A DNA stretch of 64,000 nt from Jaminaea rosea (taxonomy: Eukaryota; Basidiomycota; Exobasidiomycetes; Microstromatales): contig NW_020289976.1 of NCBI RefSeq assembly GCF_003144245.1, forward strand, positions 682,001-746,000. Reading direction: 5' to 3'. Below the pieces are notes generated by a model. The model did no database searches. It was not told the DNA's origin and worked only from the letters and a program-made list of their open reading frames with translations. Below are positions 10,326-22,000 of the stretch, in pieces. A program made the translations under genes and the position numbers. How positions within the stretch are numbered: the stretch's first letter is position 1; every line of letters begins with the position of its first letter.

Positions 10326-11783
10326 TTACACCCTCACCCCACCAAAGAAGAGCAATGTCCCCTTCAAAAGCAACGTAGCCGGTCTCTCCAGCAGCGATAC
10401 TCGCTCAAAGCCTTCTTGGAAGCCGTGCTGCACCCACGAACGGATCATCGCTCTCGACGTCAAGCCAATGAAGCACACTGTCCAGATGCGGCCTGGCCAG
10501 CCGCTTACCTTGCGACCTGTGAGTCGCCTCACCTGCTCTTCGAGGAGGAAGCCACCAGCTTGAGTCACAAAGAAGAGGAGCGTGGCGTAACGATTCGCTC
10601 CGAAGCCTGAAGCAGTTGCGTTGAGTGGGTAGCAGCTCCCGTATTCGTCACGCAGGGCCGTCCGATCTACGATGATTAGGGAGCCATCCTCAGCCTCGAC
10701 TTCGGCCAGTGAGCGGCGCAGATTATGCTGCCCGATCTCATGAAGAAGGCCTGAGGCGACGAAAGCACCTATCACGGCGACGTATCGCACCATAGCCTCT
10801 CTCGCCCCTCCCCATCTTGCTATCTTGGCCGCAGGGCGATACCCCAATGTCTGGTACGTACTGCTGAAGAAGGAGTGTCATCTCTTCCCCCAAAAGTCGT
10901 GCAGCGACGTAGAGAGATGAGGCGAGTCGAAGGGTAGGGGAGTCCACCACGTCTGCGTTTGCGGGCTGATGAGGGTGGAGATAATTGACAGGAGGGAAAA
11001 TGTTGCTTGGATTGGATGCGGGATGCTGATGCCTTGGGCGAGGAGGAAGAGAGTTTGCACGAGAACGCGGCGCGTGGGGCTGATGCTGCTAAGAGGGTTG
11101 ACGGGCGAGAGGATGGAAGGATGGGCGTCGAACACGGCGGCGAAGAGGGGGTGGCGCATGACCTCAAGGGCAAAGGCAACCAGACCAGCGGAGCAGAGGA
11201 AGGTCTTGAGGCGCGATATGAGGAAAGCAATGGTCCGAGGGTCAGTGAGTGTTTGGGGCGGACTCTTGTGATCGCCCTTGCTGTCAGGCCGACCGTAGCC
11301 TGCCTCGCTGTGGATGCCGCTTTCCCAACCTGCGCCGCGCCAGGAGGTGACATAGTCGACGAAGAGGGGGAGCTTGGTGTGCGGGAAGTAGAAGAGGCGA
11401 GCAGGTCGTCCCTTGGCTTCGTCCGCGTGTGCCAGTGAGGGTGGTTGACGTCGAGTGGCAGCAGCAATGCTCTTTGCCGCGAGGGACAGCGCCACAGCAA
11501 AGACGAATGTCAGCCCCCATCCCGAGTAGGCAAATGAGATATGCAGGCAGAGGAGGATCTGCACCGGGAGTAGCGCCAAGCGCAGGGTTTGAGCGTGGTG
11601 TCGCAAGGCCCAACGAGGGATGCACTTGTGTGCAACGGGGGCGTGGAAGAGCAGCCATGACTGAAGGAGCGGGACAATGTACGGCACGATGAGAATGGCG
11701 TACGGGGGAACCCGACGCTCGCAGTGCGAAGGAGCAATGAAGTCAGAGAGCCAGGTCATCTTGCTCAGACGAGGAAGAGGCAT
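10326..11783 (-). CDS. MBOAT / wax-synthase-like multi-pass membrane acyltransferase, interrupted by an in-frame TGA
   Basis: Multi-pass membrane protein with wax-synthase/MBOAT_2 features. It reads from ATG at 11783 for 301 codons, meets TGA at 10880-10878, then stays open in the same frame to TAA at 10328-10326 (485 aa if the TGA is read as one residue). The TGA sits inside the family signature HDFWGKR-stop-HSFF, where relatives have Trp (FWGRRWH). Downstream, ASGLLHEIG carries the conserved catalytic-type His. At least six hydrophobic helices are visible, e.g. PYAILIVPYIVPLLQSWLLF. Explanations: nonsense mutation or young pseudogene, base error, readthrough or editing, or a short in-frame intron (a 45-nt gtcgct...ttcttcag would remove the stop and the signature). 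Substrate unknown. Confidence 0.75.
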
Positions 11784-12301
11784 CGATGGCAGCGAAGGGT
11801 ATCAATGAATGCTGCCGTATCATCTACCCATCATTCCGAATGAGCGGCAGCGTCCCCTGGCGGCGGCGGCGGCGGCGGCGGCATTGCCGTCACGATCACC
11901 ATTGCGGGCGCCCTTTGTCGCCGCCGGCCCCCTCTTGCGGGGCCGCATGATGATAAGTCGCGCGAAACATTGTGCGACGAGCGATCGCAGACTCGATGGT
12001 AGCTACGAGTCACGATGCGAAATGCATACGAGCACGCACGCTGCTGCTCGCTCGCGTGGACGGACAGTCAAGCCAAGGACCTTGAACCGGCGGCGGCTGT
12101 GTTGCGCCAAGGAATCAAGTCCGCACGCACGGGGACGAGGTGGGCAGACGTGATTCAAAGCCACGAGAGAGGCAGCAGCGGCCAGAGGCGAGCGGCTCGG
12201 GCGCATCGCAACTTGTCAATTGCTCCTCTCTCTCGACCCTCGATCGACCTTGACCCTGTAACAGCAAACGAGACTTCTCTCCCTTCATACCGCACCTCAT
12301 C
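11784..12301. promoter_or_regulatory. Divergent promoter region MBOAT-like / NCS1
   Basis: This 518-bp head-to-head interval holds a GGC triplet run at about 11860-11882 and no gene that I can support. The run lies outside both inferred coding sequences. Confidence 0.5.
11860..11882 (+). repeat. (CGG)n trinucleotide microsatellite
   Basis: About seven uninterrupted CGG units in the divergent promoter between the MBOAT-like gene and NCS1. Confidence 0.9.
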
Positions 12302-13430
12302 ATGGGCAAGAATCAGTCCAAGCTCACGCCTGAGCAGCTCGTCGATCTGCAGAAGAGCACATATTGTGAGTCCAAGCAGGCCGGGGGTTGTGTTGGGAAA
12401 GAAAGTTGGCAAGGGCCTCCACTCACGCGATACCTTCTCCAATATCGCGGTTCACGCTATCAGTCGACCGCAAGGAGCTTCAGCAGTGGTGAGTTGGCGT
12501 TGCGAGAGTAGCTGGCATCACTCCTGGGCACAAGCTCACCATGTCGCTCTCTCTCACACACCACATCACGCAAACAGGTACAAAGGCTTCCTCAAGGACT
12601 GCCCTTCTGGTGTTCTGGACAAGGCCGAGTTCTCGCGCATCTACAAGCAGTTCTTCCCCTTTGGCGATCCATCAACTTTCGCAGAATTCGTCTTCAACGT
12701 CTTCGACGAGAACAAGAATGGCACAATCGACTTCAAGGAGTTCATCTGTGCGCTGAGCGTTACATCGAGGGGCAGGCTAGACGAGAAGCTGAGGTGGGCG
12801 TTCCAGCTGTATGATTGTGAGTACGAGCGCAGGGGCCGAACAGATGAAGAGTCTCTTGGTGCTGACCAGCATGCGCACGCTGTAGTGGACGGCGATGGAA
12901 CGATCACCTACAATGAGATGCTCAGTAAGTAGAGTCCCGCATACATTCTTTCCTGCGCCATCCCCTCGAGACGCTCACGCCTCGCCCTTTTGCTCTTCGC
13001 AGCCATTGTCAGGAGTATCTACAAAATGACCGGCCAGATGGTCAAGCTACCAGAGGACGAAGACACCCCAGAGAAGGTGCGCACAACCGAGGCTGCTATG
13101 AACGTCGCTGCGAACAATTTGCTGATCACGCCATGTCTTTTCTTACCGCAGCGCGTTGACAAGCTTTTCAAGATGATGGACAAGGACAAGAATGCCCAGC
13201 GTGAGTCCAATCAGCCCCAAGACTTTCGACTCACCTGCTTTGAGCTCATCTCACATCCGCTTGCTCTTGTCTCCCGCAGTTTCCTTCGAAGAATTCCAGG
13301 AGGGATCAAAGGCAGACCCGACGATCATCAGCGCTCTCACTCTGGTGAGTTGGCGAGGATGACGCCATACCAGGCCATCCGACGTTCTCACACCTTATCC
13401 TTTCGCTCGCAGTACGACGGTCTCGTATAG
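12302..13430 (+). CDS. NCS1: Neuronal calcium sensor 1 / frequenin
   Basis: N-myristoylated EF-hand calcium sensor that in yeasts activates the Golgi PI4-kinase Pik1. Eight exons are inferred: 12302-12365, 12464-12488, 12578-12816, 12886-12924, 13003-13076, 13152-13200, 13280-13344 and 13413-13430. All are GT-AG and in phase, giving exactly 190 aa, the usual NCS1 length. MGKNQSKL is the myristoylation signal. EF loops are visible in [25 protein letters not shown] and DKDKNAQLSFEEF, with the degenerate first hand around the CPSGVL segment. The C-terminus is YDGLV. Exons of 25 nt and 18 nt (the last coding exon) make it a hard gene to predict. It converges on COQ6 with 247 bp between stops. Confidence 0.96.
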
Positions 13431-13677
13431 AAGCTCGCAGGCAGAGCAAACTCCCTCTTCCTCTCCCTCACACACACACAGAGTCACGATGCGATAAGTC
13501 CTCATCAAGAGAGCCGGCCCAGGTCTTTTCCCGCCTCTCCTTCTCCTGCCTCTTCACCCTCGGTCATCTCTTGGTGCTGACCTCGTCCCCGATGTGCTAT
13601 TTGGTGGGAGGGAGACACGAAAATGTACATATGATGACCGACCTGATCCTCTTTGCGCTCCTCTACGTCGTGTTCCC

Positions 13678-15801
13678 CTACCTCGCAGCATCAGCAGGCG
13701 ATCGTGCCTGAGGGTCCACTCCGCTCGTCCTCACCTTCGACGTCGGCCAAGGCTTCGTTGTCGTCGCAGCTTTGCCAGGCATCGAGGCTCCATTGCCCTT
13801 GCTGCCCGCAAATCGCTGCATCACACCCTTCACCAAATCCAGCTCATTCAGCACCTCCACGCCCGTACTTCTAGCCCACACCTTTGCCTCATAAAAGGCA
13901 TCAAGGACTGCCGGTCTGCCCTCTGCCTCGCCCACGCTGCCCCCAAGAAGACGCTTTGGCACAGGCGCACCATAGATGAAGTGCAGACGGTCCACCGCCA
14001 GGAGCATAGCCGCATTGCGCCACCATCGCTCCTCTTCATAAGGGCGAAGGGCCTCGTGCGAGCCAACGTCTTCTCCGACTTGTAAGGCGGAATGTAGGAC
14101 AGAGGTAAGGGAGCGAACATCTGCTACACCCAGATTGAGACCTTGACCAGCGAGAGGGTGGACAGAGTGAGCCGCATCGCCAATTAGGACCGTACGAGCG
14201 CGGGGAGTAGGGGAGAGCGCCTCAGTCGCAGCCGGTTGAGTGGCACCGAAGCTGGCCGCGAGGCGCGTGGTCCAAGCTCCTACATCTCGTACCAAGCTGG
14301 CCACGTCCGGCACCACGGGAGAGCTCGTTGCCTGCTTTGCCAGCAGTGAGCTGCCTAGGTACGCCTCCGCGTGTGCAACCTGCAATGGGAAGCTCGCAAC
14401 GCTCCTTGCATCGATATCTACGTCTATCGGTGGTGGGCACTCGTCCTCTGGCACGGCTCTACCTGACTGGGCTGCCTCGGCGAGGTGAGCCGCAATTTCT
14501 GATCGCAGTAGCTGTGGGTTGAGCGAAGGGCCAGAAGATGTGATGAGGGAGAAGAGGCGGGAGAGTGAGGACCAGGGAAGACGCCAGGCTGCTGTGACGA
14601 GATCGGCGAGGACGGAGCGTGAAGAATGCCCGTCTGACGAGGCAGAGGTCGCTTTGTGCATCTCTGTGAGGGCCTGAGCTATTTCTGGCGGCAGCGTCCA
14701 GACCATGCTCGCGCTACTTGTCGAAAGTGGTAGCCAAGCAATTGTCCCGCTGGGCAAGAAGCGTTGATAGGCAATGGTGTGACCTCTCTGCTGCGACTCG
14801 GATTCGTCGAAGCGCAGCGTGCCTACGAGGCCGCGACGATCGTATGGCCAACCGGATTTGGCAATGCCGGCATACTTGCGCACAGGAGAGGAAGGACCAT
14901 CTGCTCCGACGAGGAGGCGCGGGCGTAGCTGACGCTGCTGCGAGGAGCTCGAGAGGGACATAAGAGGCCAGGCGTCGATGTAAGCTCCTTCGGCTGCGGA
15001 TCCCATGTCCGGCGCTACATCTTCTACTTTGGTCTTGTCCCAAATCTCGACCTGTACTGCTCCCTGGCTCGCTTTCTCGTCAATGTAGCGCAGTAGAGCT
15101 TGCTGAAGATTGGAGAGCTCGACCATGTTGCTGAGCTGCTGCTGCGACGAGGACGAGGACGAGGAGGCAGCGCCGCCTACTGCTTCGCCAAGATCGAGCG
15201 TTGCTCCGGACAGGCCATCTGTGACATGCATCGCCGTGATGGGCTTGATGCGCTCCTGAACAATGTACTCTGTAATGCCCATCGACTCGAGCCAAGTCCA
15301 ATTCTCCATCGTCAGGCTGACGACGCGATTCTCCCACTGTATGCCGTCGTGGCCCTGCGCAGAAGACTGCTGCGGCCCTGCCTTTGCCGCCCATTCTCGT
15401 AGACGATTGAGGTCTGACGCTTCTAGGAGGACAATACGCAGGGGAGAATCGCCATTGCTGCCCGACGAGCGTTGCGATGAGGCGAGGGAGGCGGCAAGGG
15501 CGAGACCGACTACTCCGCCTCCGAGAATGGCCACATCTGTATGCTCGATGGGAAGCTCCGAGGCTGATAACGAAGAGGACGCAGACGTTGCGTTCGCAGC
15601 AGATGGACGTGGGTGTAGGACGGGTATTGACGTTGTGAAGCGGCGCGAGCAAGAAGGGCGCGATGGGCCACGCCGAGAAGACGGCTCAGCCTTGAGCGCT
15701 GACGTCGGCGTCCAAAGAGTCGATGGCGAGGATGAAGAACTTCGAGGCGGAACGATGTGCTTCGCCGCTGGGAGGCGAGACTTTGAGGCTCGGAGCACCA
15801 T
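13678..15801 (-). CDS. COQ6: Ubiquinone biosynthesis monooxygenase COQ6, mitochondrial
   Basis: FAD-dependent ring C5-hydroxylase of coenzyme Q synthesis, acting on the matrix side of the inner mitochondrial membrane. Intronless, 707 aa from ATG 15801. An in-frame ATG at 16005 would start only 13 bp after the FAB1 stop, so the later start is preferred. Residues 1 to about 85 are Ser/Arg/Pro-rich, as in a mitochondrial targeting region. The FAD-binding loop VAILGGGVVGLALAAS is near residue 95 and the second FAD motif, IGDAAHSVHPLAGQGLNLGVAD, is in the C-terminal third. The protein is about 200 aa longer than most COQ6. The extra length is in low-complexity Ser/Gln insertions and a basic tail rather than a second domain. 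Confidence 0.92.
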   Translation of the reverse strand: MVLRASKSRLPAAKHIVPPRSSSSSPSTLWTPTSALKAEPSSRRGPSRPSCSRRFTTSIPVLHPRPSAANATSASSSLSASELPIEHTDVAILGGGVVGLALAASLASSQRSSGSNGDSPLRIVLLEASDLNRLREWAAKAGPQQSSAQGHDGIQWENRVVSLTMENWTWLESMGITEYIVQERIKPITAMHVTDGLSGATLDLGEAVGGAASSSSSSSQQQLSNMVELSNLQQALLRYIDEKASQGAVQVEIWDKTKVEDVAPDMGSAAEGAYIDAWPLMSLSSSSQQRQLRPRLLVGADGPSSPVRKYAGIAKSGWPYDRRGLVGTLRFDESESQQRGHTIAYQRFLPSGTIAWLPLSTSSASMVWTLPPEIAQALTEMHKATSASSDGHSSRSVLADLVTAAWRLPWSSLSRLFSLITSSGPSLNPQLLRSEIAAHLAEAAQSGRAVPEDECPPPIDVDIDARSVASFPLQVAHAEAYLGSSLLAKQATSSPVVPDVASLVRDVGAWTTRLAASFGATQPAATEALSPTPRARTVLIGDAAHSVHPLAGQGLNLGVADVRSLTSVLHSALQVGEDVGSHEALRPYEEERWWRNAAMLLAVDRLHFIYGAPVPKRLLGGSVGEAEGRPAVLDAFYEAKVWARSTGVEVLNELDLVKGVMQRFAGSKGNGASMPGKAATTTKPWPTSKVRTSGVDPQARSPADAAR

Positions 15802-16018
15802 TAGCGCTGAAGGTCGCGAGGAAGGAGAGGAGATGGAGGATGGAGATGGAGGAAAGGAAGGAAGAAAAATCGCCTGGCTCGAGCAGAGATGGAGGCGAGC
15901 TGAGGTCAGGCCAGTCCGCCTTGCCTCAACCGCTCGCTCTCGGGCGCGATCAGAGTCATGGATTTTGTACAGAATGGTATCGACATGATATACAAGGCGA
16001 GCCAAGACGCGCTCGCCA

Positions 16019-19000
16019 TCAATCCTCTCTCTGCTGCTTCTCCTGCCTCTCTACCAACTTCTGCCCCTCGTGCGCCTGCCTCTCCTGCTCCTCAGTCCCG
16101 CCCATCATCCCTCCACCACCACCCACGGCTCCCTTGTACCACGAATCAGGTGAGAGCAACAGTATTCCATCCAAGAAGCTCAAGAAGCGATTGGCGTACT
16201 GCTTGGGTGTTATCACCGTCGGCAGCTCACCTTTGCTCCCTCCTGCCGCAACGAGGAGACTGGACTGCTCCTTCACGAATGTCTCTACCCTCTTGTCCCA
16301 CGTGTAGCTGCGCAGGAAATCGATGATCCCCACGACGAGTTCGCGATTCTCGTCGTCCTCCGTGTCCAACCCCACGATAACACTGTAGTCCATGATGTTC
16401 ATCGCAGCCAAGAAGTCCGAGTCATGCTTGAGAGCCTGCCGGATGAGCACTTTGCTCGACTCGCGAATGTAGAGTGGTCGCTGCAGGGAGATCTCCACTA
16501 GATTCTCGTCCAGCAAAACCTCACCTGCAGCTCCTGTTTCTTTGACGTAGCGGTTGCGCATCGAGCCCTTGAGATCGAAGATGCGGCTGCACTTTCGCCC
16601 GTAGAAGAGGTTCTCCATCACCAATACGTCCAACTTGTAGCTTCGCCCCGTCGCCTGATTGCGCATCGAGATGCGGTAGAGGCCGAAGATCTTGGCGAGC
16701 GTAGTAGGTTTGCCGTGCATGAGACACTCGGCCATGTGTGCAAAGTAGTGCGGAGCGAAGGTGGAAAAGCCTGTGAGCTCAGATGCGGAGAGTTGTTTGA
16801 GGACCAGCCGGTCATCGCGGGTTTTGAGGAAGGTCATGCCTGACTTGCCGCCGGAACTGTCCCACTTTACGCAGCGTGCTAGTGATGAGATGAGCGTGGA
16901 CTGGCACCCGCAGCAGCGTCGTAGGGCGTCAAATTGTTCCGCAAAGAGAATACGGCAGTGGAAACGGGACGCGCCTGATTCAAAGTCGAAGCGCAGGTGG
17001 ACGCCCTCTTGGCGACGGAGCGAGGCCTCTACCTGTGAGGTGTCCGGTGCGGCGCTTGAGGTTGCGGCGCGAAGCGTTCCGAGTCGCTCTTGGTATTGCG
17101 AGGAGACGAGAGTGAAAGCGATTGTGGAAGAAGGCTCGTCTTCGCGGAGGAGCAACGGGGAGTCAGCAAAGAGGTGCTGCTCTCCCGTCAAAGGATATTC
17201 CAGCAGCGGGAGGGACGCTCCGGGTCGCGAAGCCCAGAGAGAACTGATAGTCTTGAGTAGAGAACCCTTTTCAGTCGCAAAGGACTCGCTCATGGACGGC
17301 GTCGAGAGTGGGTGGCGCGTCTCAATGAGCTTGCTACTGGGCTGCTCTGCCGCAGCAGCTGGGGAAGCGACGGCATCGAGGGGCGGAGCGTTGGATGCTT
17401 TGAGCGTACCGGTGGCTGGCGGCGTGACTGCCTCACCCTTGATTGTGGCCTCCGATTCGCCCTTTGTGTGCCCTCCTCCAACGGTCGCGCTCTTGCCCCT
17501 CAGCCTCGACTCCGGACTGATAGACTCTGCACCCTCTGCTGCTTCCTCCGGCTCGGAGTCTGCCTCTCCACCGCCCTCGGATTGAGTACGTTCCCCTCCC
17601 TCTTCGTCATCGTCGTCATCGTTGTCATTGCCATCGGAGCTTTCGTCGTCCGACTCGACCGCAGCAGTGACGGAAGAATACTGCGCCACCCTTGCAGTGG
17701 ATGCTGAGATGGGAAGCGCTCGCCTCGCGCGAAGCGCCATCGCCCTACGTTGCTTCTCTCGCTCCCTCTCCGCCTCGCGATTGATGCGATCGAAGTGGCG
17801 AGCAATGGTGGAGACGCGGCTCTTCCCAGCTTGAGTGCCAGTTGGCATGGGTAGACGACTTGCGACAGCGGCGGCGCCGTAGAGCGGCGTGCGAGGTGTG
17901 GCGACTCCCGATGGGCCAGGACTCGCGACTCGACGACGAAGCGTACGCTGCTGATGCTGCTGCTGGGCACTCGACTCATTGCCACTATCACTCTTGGCCG
18001 ATGTGCGACGAGACATGCTGGGGCGAGTCCGAGGGCTATTGATCGACGTCATCCCGAATTGTCGCCTGCTTGCAAGGCCGTTGGCCGCGTCAGACTCAGA
18101 CTCGCTCGCTCCACGGCCCGCGTACGTAGGTGCAGGCCTGACTATCGGGGGCCGATAGCTTGATGGAGGGCCCCGAGAAGTAGAGCCTGCGCGACGACTG
18201 GAGGCGGAGGGTGCTCGTTCCAATGTCGGGACGGTCGAGGTGCTGCTAGACGAATGAAGGGCACGCAGATTGGCGCGAGAAGGCCTTTGTACTTGTCCTG
18301 GCGACGTAGGTCGACTAGGCGGGTTGCGAGGACCGCCACCGTCTGAAAGGACTCGCTGCGGACGGCGGACCTGTGAAGAAGACGAAGACGACTGAGTCTC
18401 CGCTGCCCTCGAAGCTGTGCCTCGTACCTTGGTCTTTGGGTCGAATCGACTGATCAAGGACGACACGAGCGCGGAACTATCCGTGACATCGCCTGCCTCG
18501 GTGCAAGATGAGTCCGTAATGGCAGAGGGGGTTGTTCTCCACGTCTTCGGTCGAGCATCCGCCTTGAGTGATGATCCAGAGCCGCTGACCGATTTGCCTG
18601 AGTGCTTGCTTCTCAGAGTAGGCCTCAGACGAGTGGTAGGCGACGAGTTGCCGTCAGAGTCCTCTCGTGCTGGGCCTTCGACCGCCTTCTTCACAACATG
18701 CTCCGGCGATGAGGACAATGTCGCAGCCGCCTCGCTGAGCTCCTTCGTCGGCGTCGGCAGGGCTGACGTTTGCCTTGAGGCCTGGCGAGAGGAGCGCTCA
18801 GACCCGTGTCGAATGGCACCCATGGGAGTCGATGCGCCGCTAACGGGCGAGGAGTAGTCTTCGATACCGAGACCCAGCTGTGGCGCCAGTCCCAGGGCAG
18901 CGCTCTCTGCCAGCTGGGCCAGCGCTGCCACGGAGTTTTCGGAGCGCTGACTGGGCAGCGCTTGCGCAATGGCCGTCTCGTCGACCTCTGCGGCAGGCGG

Positions 19001-22000
19001 CAGCGCAGGAGTGGAAGGCTCGGTCATGCTGGCGCTGGCCTTGTGTCCCTCCATAGTCTCCTTTTCAGCAAAAAGGCGGCTCAAGTGACTAGCCGTTAGC
19101 CTGCGCACGTCCCGCTCCTTGGGCAATGCGCTCTTTTCTAGGCTCGCAAACATGCGGTCCACCGTGACGACTAGGTCTTGCAGGAGGCGACGTACCTGAT
19201 TGAGGCAGAGCGTGTCGTGATCCGTGCTCGACTTGACGACAGAGACGAAGAGACGATTGACCTGCTTGCGACCATTGAGAGCCTCTTGGCGAATCTCTTC
19301 GAGGTGAGGGCGAAAGCGCTCAACGTGAGCCATACCTTCGCGGCCGAGACTTATCTCGTGCTCGAGGGCTTTCAGACGTGCGGCGACCGAGTGGAAGTAG
19401 CTGTCTGCCCGGCCTGCAAGACCCAGCGCCTCTTCCGATCGCAATCCGGCTTGGATGTCCGGGCGAGTGAAGAGTCGAAGACCAGGCACAACGACTTCGA
19501 AAGGGCGTAGCTCCTCGACGTGGATGCGAAAGGCGAGGTTCTGCGGGCGCGGTTGGGGTCAGCCAAGCGTTCTTATCTCACCTTCTGTTCAATGTCATGT
19601 CACCTTGTAGGCAAAGTAGCGAATGCGCTCAGTCAGCCGGTCGTGTGAGCACTCCGAAACGGTGTGAAGCGTGTAGAAGTGAGCCTCGAGGAACTTGGCC
19701 CAGCTGTAGGCCTTTGCCTCCTCATGGACGACAGAGACGGGCGTCGCAGCCTCACATTCTGCGTGCGCGTCAGGGAGGTGTGTCAGGAGACAGTTCCCAG
19801 TCACAAATCCCTCACGCGGCTACTCACGCTTGCAATACTCCCAAGTCAGCACCGAGTTTTCCTGCCCCGCAATCGGGCAGACGAAGCGCTCGCAGAACAC
19901 CTGAACGCGCACGTCGTAGTGCACGAAAGATTCGTAGTGCAAGATGCGCTGCAAGCTGCATCCCTTGGACTTACACGCCAGGCTACTCTCCGCGCACTTG
20001 GCGTCCAGGTAGTCAGCAAGTGTGCTATCCGTTGGCCCGTAGAACTCGATCTGCTCGACTTGGGGACCGAAGCAGGGTCGCATGGTCGCCGAGCTGACGA
20101 CGACGTGCAGGACAGAGAGCTTCTGGTGGGCAAATGGCGTCTTGAGCGCGTCGTCGTTCAGGGTGCGTAGGATATACTTAGCGTCGTAGTCGTGACGGGA
20201 GCGGGCGAGGGCGTGACGGGTCTTGAGGTCGAGCTTGCCTTTGGATGGTAGAATGGAAGCAAGTTGCGGGCCGATGTCAGATGAAGTGTCGAGCGAGCAT
20301 TGGATGTTGTCGTCGTCGTCTTGTTTCTCCGGATCTATCGGGGTCTTTGGTGCCTGAATGCTCGCCTCTGGCTCCTCTTTCTCGTCAAGCTGCTCCTTGT
20401 CATCACCGTCTGGTTTCCCCGCCGTGCGCTGGGCCCCGACGTCCTCTTTTTCGGTAGTCGCCGACGGATCAGTGCAGTTCTGCTCCTCCTCCTCCTCTTC
20501 CTCCTCCTCCTGCCCCCCACCCACCTCCTTTTCCAATTGCTCAAGCTGCGTCGCCTCCTTCTGCAGCCTCACCAACGGGTAAGGTGCTGGCACGGTAATG
20601 GCGGCCGAGATACTAAGCAGCGTCGTGTCAAACTCTTTCAAAGCGCTGGAGACGGTCGAGTCAAGGCTCTGCGGATATGCCTCCGCGGCCTGCCCCTCTT
20701 CGTTCGCATCGACCCTTGCAGTGCGAGTAGGCTGCTCAATCTTAGCCTTGGGCGCAGGAAGCAAGGACAACGTGGTCTCACGCATCGATTCCTCCAGGCG
20801 TAGATTGTGCGCCGCAAGGAGCATAAGCTCAAGAATGGTCTTGACTTTGCCCAGTTCCTGCTTGTTGCCGCCTCGCAGCACGATGCTACAGCCCAGCTGC
20901 TTGGCTGTCCCGCCAAAACGCAGGAAGCTGCGCCGCTTGGACAGGGAGGACCCGGAGTGGAATGTGTCGACCGCAAAGGTGCCGCAGCGACCCAATCGTG
21001 GACGTAGAGCGAGGCGGTCGACCGAAGAGACGATGTCGGCTTGGGTGACGCGGGCGATTGCTGCCATCGAGCTCTCGGGCACCTTCCAGACCACGATGAC
21101 TCCGGCATGCTCGAGCAGCTCGAGGGCAAGGCGCGAGACTTGATCCCTCACAACGAGGAGGTGAGGACGCAAGGAGAGGACGCGAGCGACGAGAATGCGA
21201 GTGTATTCCCGCTCCGATGCGGAAAGGGCGTCGAGTGATACGTACTGCCCTTCGCCCTTGACTGCGGTAAGACTGAAGCTGAGTAGAAGTACTCGAGCAT
21301 TCTTGAGGGGCAAGCGACGGAGCATGGCCTTGGAAGCAACGTTGTGAGCGCAGATATATCCGCTGGCCAGGTGACAGTCTTCGAGCGCGCCGCCCGGAAT
21401 ACGCTTGATCTTGACGTAGCGGCGTACGCCCATGCTGTTGCCGTTGGTGTGGGCGACGGGACGAATGTGTTGGACAACCTTCAGTGTAAGCGGGACAATG
21501 CAGTCGAGCCACTGATCAGCATCGACCACTTTGGCCTTCTCAAGTGACTGGGCGCAGAGGCGACGCAGATAGTGGTAGCTGTCGATGCTGAGCTCGTGAG
21601 CACCGCCGCCTAACCTCGAGGAAGGGCGAATATCCAGATCCTCATCATTGCGCAGCTCCTCGAGCGTGACTCTTGACCGCAGCCGCGATCGCCTAAAGGC
21701 GCGCAGAGCTGCTTCGCTAACGAGCTTGGCTCTGTTGTCGTGGCTGAGAGTGGTATCGCTGGCCAGTCGAGCGCGGGCCTCATCGAGGACGTGGCGTGCG
21801 TCTGTGCGAGAGTGGATGTCTTCACTCTGGCCATCGTCGCCGGCTGATGCTGTCGGAAAGGCGACAGAAGACTTGCTGGCTGCCGACTTGGGAGCGTCTG
21901 TGCCCCCCTTCTCTACCTCTTCATCGTGTTCATCGCGCAGGATCGGGGATGCCGTCGGAGAGTCGATGCCTAAGCCATGCGCCCGTGTAGTGCCATCCGC

